From assembly GCA_030544215.1 (NCBI GenBank), contig JARZZO010000003.1, positions 32,492,379-32,556,378 on the forward strand: a stretch of DNA of 64,000 nt, read 5' to 3'. The stretch is from Zantedeschia hybrid cultivar. Its lineage: Eukaryota; Streptophyta; Magnoliopsida; Alismatales; Araceae. A model generated the notes under the pieces. That model was not told the DNA's origin and made no database searches. It saw only the letters and a program-made list of their open reading frames with translations. Positions 24,042 through 33,689 of this stretch are shown here, piece after piece (positions within the stretch are counted from its first letter, which is position 1; each line of letters opens with the position of its first letter). The translations under genes and the position numbers were made by a program.

Positions 24042-25609
24042 TGTTAGTCTTAGGTGGCCTACACTACAAGCCAATATGACTCTATAATTTCGTTCATATT
24101 TATTAATATAATGGCATAATATTCATTGTGTGTAAATCGTATTAATTATCGTCTCATGATGAAGTCCGTGAATATGTGCTATAGTGATCAGATTATGATG
24201 AGATCATACTAATGAGACTGATCACTTAAACACACATATTCTTAATCGTTCCTAGTCGGAGGATATCCGAGAAGGACATTGGATATCCGGTTAGACTAGT
24301 ACAGATTACTCCTACTCATATGATGAGGGTGACTGATCTCATAAGTCACTTGTGTGGAGACACTAAGGCGAATCTGTAGGTGCTCATTGGAGAATGAGTT
24401 CACTGAACTGATCCGACTGAATCGCTGGATGGTATTGTACCTCACTGTCAACCAGCTTGATTCTATTGTCGTAGTTGCGTGGATGGTCCTCGGACCTGAG
24501 ACACCAAGGACACCTTGTCGGTGGACTTCTGTGCTTTGACCTTGGTTTATGAATCTCTAACTATGGGATTCTAAACAACCAAGGATTGGGTACAGCGGAA
24601 TACCGTCGAAGGGAATTGTGTGTCAATAAGGAATCATTCGCTTTCGGTACTTAGAGAGAGAATGCTCTAGGAAGGATGCGCGGAAGTCCCTGGCCAAGGC
24701 GGACGATAATATCGGGAAAGGAGTTTTCCGTTATTCATCAACGGCATCCAATCCAAGTGAGTCGACCGATTAGGGTTTGACAGCACGCCATACCCTGAGT
24801 TGACTCGAGAGCATTGTACGAAAGAAGGATTATATCCACGCGGTAACTGTCGGCGAAAAGGTTCCAAGAGTGGGTTACTTAACCCCGATACCTTCCGGGT
24901 TCACGCGGTGTTGCTTGGCACCCAACGGGATCGGAGGCCCGGTCGAATTCGATGTGCGACATCAATTCGATTGATTAATTAATTAATAAAGAGTTATTAA
25001 TTAATTAATAAAGCCATTAAGGAGTTACTGGGCTTATTGGGCTATTAACCGGACTGGTAATTGGGCCAAGAGGGTCACACGCAAATGATTCTCAAGGCGA
25101 TGGATAAATAAGTGGGTTTTATACAAACCGGGAGTTTTTATGAAAAATCACGCGGTTAGTATAAAATGTAGCGAACGGGCTGAGCAGGCCAAGCTGCTGT
25201 TAACCCTAGCCACCCCCTCCTTTGTTTCTCTCTATCTCTGGCGCCCCAAGCCAGATCCGGATCCCTAGATCTGCTCCGCCGCTTCTCCGACTCCCGTTCG
25301 ATGGGAAATTGTCCGCGCGTTGCGGCGATCGTTATGGCGACCGGCGGAGGTTTCGTGGCTGCGAAGAACGAGGAACGTAAGGATATTCGTCATGAGGAGG
25401 ATCGCGTGGATTCTGCTAGAGGCCGGGCACTTGCGCAGCTTGTGGTGTCACACCGACGGAACCAAACAGTTGCAGATTCGAATCTGCACACGGTAAAATT
25501 CGATAATCTGATTATCGTAATTTTAGATTTTTCTAAACGGAAACGGATCTCCGTTTTTATTTTTATTTCCGTTGCATGGGAGATCCGGAGAAACCCGAGA
25601 AACCCAACA
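24042..25609 (+). mobile_element. 5' LTR of Copia-A
   Basis: 1568 bp, TGTTAG to AACCCAACA. Carries a TATA-like GTATAAAATG at about 25159-25168, matched in the 3' LTR at about 43012-43021. Relative to the 3' LTR it has a 5-base duplication (CTACA) 20 bases from its start. Confidence 0.93.
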
Positions 25610-25610
25610 G

Positions 25611-25623
25611 TGGTATCAGAGCC
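25611..25623 (+). other. Primer-binding site of Copia-A (initiator tRNA-Met type)
   Basis: TGGTATCAGAGCC begins one base after the LTR end. This is the standard initiator-methionine tRNA complement used by plant copia elements to prime minus-strand cDNA. Confidence 0.92.
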
Positions 25624-26179
25624 AGGTTTCACTGTTTCTCGTCCCATTTCGATCTCCGAAATTAAATTTTCCATGATATATTCCATGCTTTAAAACTCGA
25701 ATTTTTGCTGGATCTGTGTTCATGAGATGAACACTAATAATAAGATTATGATACTGCAATTTCGAAATTTTATTTGGGGTTTTATTCGCGTTCTTCGTTG
25801 GACGAAGAACGGGTCTTCGGCGGCCAAGTTCGCTCAAACCCCATGTGTTGGGGAGACAGGCTGGACTTGAAATCCCTAAAGGGATCTACCAGGATTGATG
25901 GCCTGTGCCGAAGTGGCCTCTGGAGATGGCCGGATGGTGCCCTATCTCCTTCTTCTTCATTCGGTTTCAAAAGGAACCCACGAAAATCAGATTTTAGGGA
26001 GTTCTTAGGGGCTAGCCGAACCCATGCCCAACCGGCACCGGGCAGGTCGTCGGCGCCGGGGGCGTCGCCGGCGGCGGCCTGCCACCCCTCCAATCGCCGG
26101 GCCCTCCACCTAGGGTTTCCTGCAAATGAAGGAAGAGGCGTCGGGTTGAAGCTGGGAGAAGGGCCGGTCTATGCCGGCT

Positions 26180-26320
26180 TTGGGGTGGCCCTAGCGGGCC
26201 GGTCCGGCCGGGCAGGGCCCCTGGCCGGACCGGGCCCGAGCCCAGGGCACGCCTGGCTCGAGCCCAGGGCCTGTAGGGCCCGGGCCATAGGCTTGAATGG
26301 GCTGGGCCCATTCCATTAGT
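26180..26320 (+). repeat. GC-rich palindromic tract in the Copia-A leader
   Basis: A run of GGGCCC, GAGCCCAGGGC and GCCTGGCTC-type words, highly self-complementary, immediately before the AT-rich hairpin array. Copia-B has an equivalent tract at 31040-31195. Long open frames across it (25774-26319 and its antisense) look like by-products of GC richness. Confidence 0.65.
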
Positions 26321-26371
26321 CCCCTTTTTTTTGAACTCTTATACCCTGTTGATAATTAAATTGGATCTTAC

Positions 26372-27011
26372 TTTAAATTTTAAAATTGTTTTAAAATTTA
26401 AATTAGTATTCAATTTTAATTAATCTAAGGTATTTGATGATTTTGAATCATTAAATAATTTAAGGGTTAATTGATTAGCAATTAGTTGTTAATTAATTAG
26501 GTTAATATTAATTTGAATGTTAAATTGATTATTAACCTTGTTATGACTAATTTAAGGGTTAAATTAGTTATTAACTATTATTTCATCTAATTATTAATTA
26601 GTATTTGAGTTAGTTATTAATTTAAGTGTTAAATTAATAATTAATTTAATTGACTAATTTAAATGTTAAATCTGTAGTCCTTCATTAATTATTGTTATTA
26701 TTAATTTAATAGTTAAATTAATGATAACTTTAATTATCTAATCTAAGAGTTAGATTAATTAGTTATTAATTAGTTAGTGTTATTTATTGATTTAAGAGTT
26801 AAATTAATAATTATCATTAATTGGCTAATCTAAGTGTTAGGTTAGTAATTAATAATTAATTATAGTTGATTATTAATTTAAGTGTTAAATTATTAATTAA
26901 CTTTGTTAGACTAGTCTAAGTGTTAGATTAGTTATTAATAGTCTAATTGTTAGATTATTAATGTGGTTTAATCTAAGTGTTAGATTGTTTATTTATTAGA
27001 AATGTTCTAAT
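26372..27011 (+). repeat. Array of 3-nt-loop hairpins in the Copia-A leader
   Basis: About 14 consecutive inverted repeats, each centred on a 3-base loop usually ending in G and flanked by TAA and TTA. Examples of paired arms: 26372-26385 with 26389-26402 (14 bp), 26431-26442 with 26446-26457 (12, one G-T), 26547-26555 with 26559-26567 (9), 26614-26625 with 26629-26640 (12), 26694-26709 with 26713-26728 (16, one G-T), 26784-26795 with 26799-26810 (12, one G-T), 26933-26946 with 26950-26963 (14, two G-T), 26995-27001 with 27005-27011 (7). Arms change from unit to unit (AATTTAA/TTAAATT against AATCTAA/TTAGATT) yet stay paired. Lies between the PBS and gag. Confidence 0.85.
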
Positions 27012-27832
27012 TTACATAGAATAATCTGGAATTATTAATTTGGAGTGTGTGCACATGTGATGTGTCTTTTGATGCTTTTAAATATGATTTAAATTGCATG
27101 TTAAATTTACTAAAAGAGTTTTCGAAATTCAAATACCAATTTTGATTGGATCCCAACTTTTTGAAAGCCAAAATTATTTAATTTTGAAACTCTTTTATTT
27201 TAATCATGTGATGCGCTGAATCATGTGTGGAATATTTAAAACACACTGTGGTCATGGATATGCACTTATTTAATTATTCATGTGATGAATGGATTGTGTG
27301 GATCGTGGATGTATGGTTATTTATTAATTGTTAATAAATAGAGGTCTGCGTACCTCTCCCTCTCTCGAACTCCGATGTACTTCTACCTCCCTCTCTCTTG
27401 TATTCGCCATAAGGCCTTATTCAATTTACTTGTAAATTCTAGAATTTAAATATAATATGATCGAAGCTACCGAGGAAGGAGCGAGGACGATCCACAGCTG
27501 CAACCAAGAAGGCAAAAAGATGAAGATCCTTTGCTCATGTGTTTGCAGGTTTATCTGATATAAATGTTATGTTAGATTGTGTGTGCGTTTGACTGTTGGC
27601 TCCAGTCAAACCCACTGTACTATCCATTACCACACTAGACATGTATGTGATGCATTGTTTTTAATGTTTGATTGTGAATCAAAGCAGGTATAGTATTTAG
27701 TAAATATATGCGATATGTTTATATACTATCACCTAGGAGAGACCAAGATAAAAGTTATCTAAATACCTTCATCTAAACTCTAAGGCGTAACGCGAGTAGT
27801 GAAGAACTTACTGCGTGGTCCACCATCGTTAT

Positions 27833-30158
27833 TGTAATGACCGAGACTTTCGGATCCGGTTTTCGGGTCAGATCTTGTTGTTCTAACCCTTGTGGGGGGC
27901 GGAAGTTCTGAGTTGAAACGCGTCAGGACCTGGCGACGCGTTTTAAACGGCGTCCACCGTGGCAGACGCATTTCAGCTGCTGCCACGTGGGTGCCGCGGG
28001 GGTTGGCCTTGGGCCGCGTGGGTACGGCCCTGTCAGGTCGTCTGAACGGCGTCTGCGTGGGACGACGCCTTTCAGACTGCGACTCTGGGTGTGTCAGAGT
28101 ACGGTCCTGACAAGTTGTCTGAATGGCGTCTTTGTGGGTCGACGCGTTTCAGAATCTTGTCAGAGCGGCCGTCTCATCACCTGATTGGCGTCCGTGGATG
28201 TCGACGCGTTTTAGCCAATTTCTGGTTAACCCCGAGAGCCCTCCTTCTCTCCCTCATTTTTCCCCTACTCTCCTTCTCTTCTCCTTCTCTGGCGACCGGC
28301 GGCGATCTCCTCCTTTTCCCTCTTTTTCTCCCACCATTTCGCCTCTCCCTCCACTCCATCCTCCACCTAACCCGTACCACTACCACCTCCACTTCCACTG
28401 CGGCGTTCTACTCTCCGGACGGCGGCCGACGTCACGGTGGAGCAAGGACGACCACGGCGGTACCGGCGGCGGCGTGGGGCGAGAAGGGTGAACGGCGTGA
28501 AGTTTGGAAGAGTCCGAGTGCCCGGTAGGGTGACGTTCCCCGTGACATTGTGTTTAAAATCATGTTTTCCTCGATATGCATGTGGTAGATCTCCGGTTTT
28601 GGGGGTTAGAATGAGCATGTTTAGGATCTCTATGGGGGTGTTTGCCTTTGAAATGTCTTGCTCTTCATTTACCCTCCAATTTGATGATTTTTGGGTTTGT
28701 TTGGGGTTAAAAAGGGAGCCCTCGGGTTTGGGGCGTCCCTGGTTCCTGGGACTGAAAGACGTCGTGCATGGACGACGCCTTTTTGAAGGGCGTCGGACCA
28801 TCACGACGCCTTTTAGACAGGAATTGACTGTCAGACAGTTTGCCAGGTTGAGGTTTCTGTGGCTAAAAGACGTCATGGGTAAGCGACGCGTTTCTGAACG
28901 GCGTCGGGCATCCATGACGCGTTTTACCGCAGAAATCCCTGGGATAAGGCCTTGGGAATTCCGGATTTCGGTGTTGAATGGCGTCTGAGGATGTCGACGC
29001 CTTTTAAAAGGCGACCATGGGGGTCGACGCCTTTCATGGCCAGATTCTGAAGACTGATTTATATAAACCTGTATTTGGAGCTTGAATGGCGTCGACCTTG
29101 GTCGACGCGATTCAAGACAGAATCTCATTAAAGCATGCCAGTAAAACGCGTTCATACTGCTAGATAGATGGTTAACACATGTTTTAGTGCACCTGATAGA
29201 GATGGATTCCTCATGATCGGATGATTCTATGTGGGTTATGCGATTGCGGGCTTTTCACGTGACCGGATCGCACTGTGTTGGGTTTTCAGTTACTGTGGAC
29301 CTGGAGTGACATTGTAGCACTTTATCACCCTGTGCTGGTGGGGGCGTGAGCACAGCGCCGGTGAGGGCGTGGGCGGGGTGACGCCTAGTGAGAGAGGGTC
29401 ACCTGGTGAACCCCGGGGTCAGCTAGTACCGGTGTCGGAGTGGTACATTCGGAGAGTCACTCAGGCTGGGGGAAGGGGTAGTCACCTGAGCCAGTTGGGC
29501 CGGAGTAGCGAGCGAGCTATCCGAGGGGCTACTCCTTGGTCTCAGCGGGTCGAGGTTTTTCCCACCGTTGTTTGCACGGTCGGCGAGTTCTATCGGAACT
29601 ACAGTTGTGGATTCTCTAAACGGTTGGTTTAGATTGTGCATGTTTATTATGTTTCGTCTGCATGTGTTCCCACGTAGAGGATTAGATATTGTACCTGCCA
29701 CTACACTTGTTACTGCACTATTAGCTGTACTTTACACTTGTGGGTGTGTGCGTGGGCAGTGGGGATCGAAGGATCCCTACTGAGTCTTGTTCTTGAGACT
29801 CACCCCCCTGCGGTTTTCAGGTAAGGACTCCCAGCAGACCTAGAGCGGTGTGTGCGGCCGTGTGGTGTACGTCTTCGGCAGTTGTTCCGGGGTATGCCCC
29901 GATGTAGTTGTCATTTATTTCTGGCCTGTACATTAATTATTTCCTTTCAGCTGGAGTATGTAATTATTTGCTGTAATCGAGTCGCATTGTAATAATTTTA
30001 ATTTCCTGCACCTTCATTTCAATTCAATGCGATGTGAATGTTTAGCTTAGTTTCTTATTTATTTCCCAGACTTACTAGATCCTGGTTTGGTCCCAAATTA
30101 ATGATTCGGTACCCATTTAGTAATCGGATCCCCGATTATAGGGTGGCGGGTCGTTACA
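27833..30158 (+). mobile_element. Tekay-type Ty3/gypsy solo LTR, 2326 bp, TSD GTTAT
   Basis: Starts TGTAATGACC and ends GGGTCGTTACA. GTTAT at 27828-27832 and 30159-30163 is a perfect 5-base target-site duplication. A TATA-like TTATATAAACC lies near 29058-29068 and the motif CTACTGAGTCTTG ... TTTTCAGGT near 29778-29821 is typical of Tekay/Del-class LTRs. No internal gypsy sequence remains. It sits inside the Copia-A leader, so it inserted after Copia-A. Open frames within it overlap both strands and look spurious. Confidence 0.93.
27916..29116. repeat. Twelve GCGTC...GACGC hairpin units in the solo LTR
   Basis: Two clusters. First: 27916-27943 (perfect arms AAACGCGTC and GACGCGTTT), 27945-27973, 28042-28075, 28119-28152, 28181-28214. 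Second: 28752-28785, 28784-28815, 28863-28895, 28894-28927, 28974-29007, 29004-29036, 29081-29116. Typical arms are CTGAAYGGCGTC and GACGCSTTTCAG around about 10 spacer bases. Arms of successive units in the second cluster often abut or overlap. All but the last lie upstream of the probable TATA box. Confidence 0.9.
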
Positions 30159-30163
30159 GTTAT

Positions 30164-30209
30164 AGTCATAGGATTCAAATCACTTTAGGCAGATTTGTTG
30201 TGCTATCCA
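30164..30209 (+). other. Copia-A leader remnant between two insertions
   Basis: A 46-base piece ending TTTGTTGTGCTATCCAT. The same word recurs at about 38083-38100, 38163-38180 and 38273-38290 in the Copia-A leader on the other side of Copia-B, which ties both flanks to one element. Confidence 0.75.
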
Positions 30210-30461
30210 TCGCGGAGGATCGCGTGGATACCGCGGAGGATCGCGTGGATACCGCTGGAGGCCGGACGCTTGTGCGGCTAGCGGCATCGCCTCGACGGAA
30301 CCGAAACGGAAGCGGATTCGACTCCGCGCACGGTAATTAGATTCCAACCCGATTTTTCGGTTTGAGTTTTTCGTTCCGAATCGGATCAGCAGGTATCGGG
30401 CGGGATTAATTTTTGTTCTTCGTTTCCGCTACGTTCTTTGCGTCCCGCCCGGATCCCAACA
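30210..30461 (+). mobile_element. Truncated 5' LTR of Copia-B with 21-bp tandem duplication
   Basis: Corresponds to about 37815-38043 of the 3' LTR with roughly nine differences. It begins with two copies of CGCGGAGGATCGCGTGGATAC (30211 onward), present once in the 3' LTR. Ends GGATCCCAACA. Confidence 0.88.
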
Positions 30462-30462
30462 G

Positions 30463-30475
30463 TGGTATCAGAGCC
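30463..30475 (+). other. Primer-binding site of Copia-B
   Basis: TGGTATCAGAGCC one base after the LTR end, identical to the Copia-A site. Confidence 0.92.
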
Positions 30476-31039
30476 AGGTTCCGTTCTAATCCGCTCCGAA
30501 ACGATAAAATTATTATTCTAAATTATTTCATGCATCAATTCGTTTTTCCTCATAGATATTGTTCATGGGATGAACTTAGAATTTCGAATTTAATTTTTCT
30601 GTGCGAAAAACGAAATTTTTTGAGGGTTTCATCGCATTCTTCATGGTGATGAAGAACCAGATTTGTGGGCTTCAAAAGGGGATTAACGATGGTTGGACCA
30701 TCTCTGTGGGTTTGCTGGTATGACCAGCTACCCCTCGCCATCCCTGGAAAATTTTCATGGCGGCCGGTGGAGCTTTTCTTCCCATAATTTTTAAGAGTTG
30801 AAAAGGATTGTGGAAAAAGCTGAAATCTGCGAAACTGCACAAATCTCCAACTTTGGAGGTTCACCGGCGGCGAAAGAGTCGCCTTCCGGCCACCACCGGC
30901 GGGGGAAATGGAAGTGGTGACATCCCTCTTCAAATTCCGGCCACCCTCGCGGCCGGCGGCGGTGGTGCCCAAAACAGGCCTCAAACAGGGCCGAAAAACC
31001 CTAAACGAAGCCGGCCGAGCTGCAGAAAACATGCTGGAC

Positions 31040-31195
31040 CAGCCGGTCAGGCGCTGGCCTGGCCCGGGTGCGCCTGGGTCCGGCCCTGGCTTGGCCCGGG
31101 CGCGCCTGGGGCCCGACCTGGCTCGGCCAGGTTCCCTGGCCCTGAGCCAGGGGCTCGCCTGGTCCGAGCCAGACCAGGCCCTGGGCCCAATTTAA
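31040..31195 (+). repeat. GC-rich palindromic tract in the Copia-B leader
   Basis: Dense CCTGGCCCGGG, CTGGCTCGGCCAG and GGACCAGG-like words, self-complementary. Same relative place as 26180-26320 in Copia-A, just before the AT-rich hairpin array. Confidence 0.65.
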
Positions 31196-31403
31196 TAGGC
31201 CAATTGGGCCTATTTAACCCCAGCCCATTTAATCTATTTTAACCCCTTTTTTTTTTTAAACCCTAAAACCCCTTGTTTAAACCTAAACCCCAACCCCTAT
31301 TAATTGGAATTAAAATTAAATAATTTAAAACTGTTTTAATATTATTTTTCCAGTTAATAATGAATTTATTGAGATTTGATCTTAATAGTTAATTGGGTTT
31401 AAC

Positions 31404-32326
31404 TTATGTAAGATATGATCTTACATAAAGGGTTGATTTGATTCCCTTTACCTTAAAATTAAAATAATTTTTATTTAAAAGGTGTTTTATACTTAAATTT
31501 ATAATTTTAAGTTTAAAAGGGGATTATGAGTTAAGATGTGATCTTAATTTATAATTAACAAATGTTGTTATTTACATAAAATGGGATCTTAATTAATTAT
31601 TAACAATTGTTGTTATTAATGATTAAGATAAAATTAACAAATATTGTTAATTTATATTTAAGATGGGATCTTAAAATTAATTAACAAACGTTGTTAATTA
31701 TTTAAGGGATTAGATCATTATCATGGTTTTAAAATTAATTGACAAATGTTGTTAACTTTATTTTAATTAACCAATTAGATAATTCTTTAGCAATTGTTGT
31801 TAGAGAATTATTTTAATAATTTAGAGACACTTAATAATAGTTGTTAAGTGATTAATTAACCTTTTATAAATGTTATAATTAAGTTAATTAATTCTTGAGT
31901 AATGAATCTTAATAAAAGTTATTAAGTATTAATTAAGTCTTAATAATAGTTATTAAGATGATTAATTAGTTTACTCTTGAATCTCTTCATTATTGGTTTT
32001 AATGATCTAATCTACTTGGAATTTAATCTTTTATAAATGTTATTAAAGGATTAAATTAAGTCTAAGATGTTAGACTATTTTAATTAGAAATGTTCTAATT
32101 ATTATTTATTTATAATGGTTATTGAGAAATATGATTTAAATAAAGGGGTTTATTAACAAGGAGTTGTTAAGGGGTTAATAATTTGAGTTGAAAATTCTTT
32201 TATAAATGTTGTTTAGGAGTTTTTAATTCTATCTAAATGTTAGATTGTTTCGCATTAATAATTGTTATTAATGTGATTTAATATTAATCTAAATGTTAGA
32301 TTAATTAATTTAGAATTGTTCTAAAT
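31404..32326 (+). repeat. Array of 3-nt-loop hairpins in the Copia-B leader
   Basis: Paired arms, each around a 3-base loop (ATG, TTG, TAG, GGG, ACG, ATA): 31404-31414 with 31418-31428 (11 bp), 31631-31640 with 31644-31653 (10), 31678-31687 with 31691-31700 (10), 31780-31793 with 31797-31810 (14, two G-T), 31828-31837 with 31841-31850 (10, one G-T), 31937-31946 with 31950-31959 (10, one G-T), 32081-32089 with 32093-32101 (9), 32251-32261 with 32265-32275 (11, one G-T), 32283-32292 with 32296-32305 (10), 32308-32315 with 32319-32326 (8). The design equals the Copia-A array but most stem sequences differ. Confidence 0.85.
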
Positions 32327-33192
32327 ACTGCATGGAATATTTTAGAATTTTAATTTTAGCTTTGCGTGCACATGTTGATGTGTTTAATGCTTTAAATTAG
32401 ATTTAATTGCATGCTAGAAAATAAGAATTTTGAAAAATTCAAATTATCTAATTTTGATTGGAACCCAGGTTTTAAGAAAGCCAAAATTATTATATTTTGA
32501 AAATTTTAGCCTTCATATGATGTGTTTTATCATGTGTGGATGGTTAAAATTTGAGGTGGTCATGGACATGCACTTAGTTGAATTTCATATCATGTGATGG
32601 TGTGTGATTTTGTGGATTGTTATGGAATGTGAATGTTTATTAATTAAGTGTTAATTAATGAGGCTTGTGTGCCTCCCTCTCTCCATTCCATTGTAATTCT
32701 ATCTCCCTCTATTATTTTACTCGGCCATAAGGCTTTCTATTACAATTTATTTGTATTTGAAATTGTTTCAAAATAAATATTATTTGTATTTGATCGCGCC
32801 GACCGAGGAGAGGCGAGGATGATCCACAAATGCAACCAGGAAGGCGACAGGAGATGGGATCACCAGTGGCTATGTGTTTGCATGTTTAGATTATATAAGT
32901 GTTATATAGTTTTGGTGATTAGTTGTTTGGCTCCAGTTAATCACCGTGCTGTCCATGACCACATAATGAACATGTATGGATGATGCATGCTTTTAGTTAT
33001 TGATTATGAATCGATTGCTAATATCTAGGTATAGTTAAATATATTCGATATATTTATAAACTATCACCTAGGATGAGACCAACCTTAATATAAACAAAAC
33101 CTTCAACATAAAGTCTAAGCCGGAGCGCGAGTCATTAAGAATGTACCGCGTGGCTCTCCATCAATATAGTTCTTAGAACTTGATTCAGTGAT

Positions 33193-33511
33193 GACAGATA
33201 CTACGTGTTTACCCGAGATCTGCCACCATCTGATGAAAGGACTATTAACTATGGCATTATGATGCCTTTAGATTAGAATAGAGGAACGGTGTAGCTATCC
33301 TCGCGTTTACCCGGGAGCTACATTCTTACTCTACTCTGTCGCGTATTGATGGTAAAGCTTAGACCAAGTATAATGGTCTACTATGTTTACCCGGGACCAT
33401 TAAAGACCTGGGAGCCGAAATAAGATCGGATATTGCAAGGAGTTGCAACTACCATGAGATGGTTTCTCTAAGATAATGGTATGATACTACGTGTTTACCC
33501 GAGGTCATACT
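33193..33511 (+). repeat. Four leader stem-loops with a conserved GTTTACCCG loop
   Basis: Stems GACAGAT/ATCTGCC (33193-33199, 33218-33224; one mismatch), TGTAGCT/AGCTACA (33290-33296, 33316-33322), TAATGGTC/GACCATTA (33371-33378, 33395-33402) and GGTATGA/TCATACT (33478-33484, 33505-33511). All enclose a loop with GTTTACCCG at roughly 80-105-base spacing. The stems share no sequence; the loops do. Follows the hairpin array and precedes gag. Confidence 0.8.
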
Positions 33512-33689
33512 GTGATTCTTGGAGATTCTGATCCTCACTAGAAGACCGTCGAAGTCTTCCGTTCTGTATACCTGAAGGTTATACAGTCCGTCGAAAAATA
33601 GTGGGAAATAATTCAAGATAAAAGACCATAATTGAATTATCAGAACTATCTGCTTAAATCACGTTATTTCCTTCGATTCACTAAAATGT

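Noticed and set aside
25774..26319. 181-codon frame in the Copia-A leader and its antisense
   Set aside because: Covers the LTR-proximal leader and GC-rich palindromic tract; the equivalent in Copia-B is not conserved as protein.
28091..29155. Overlapping frames in the Tekay solo LTR (up to 262 codons)
   Set aside because: They follow the repeated hairpin units, overlap on both strands and lie wholly within a non-coding LTR.
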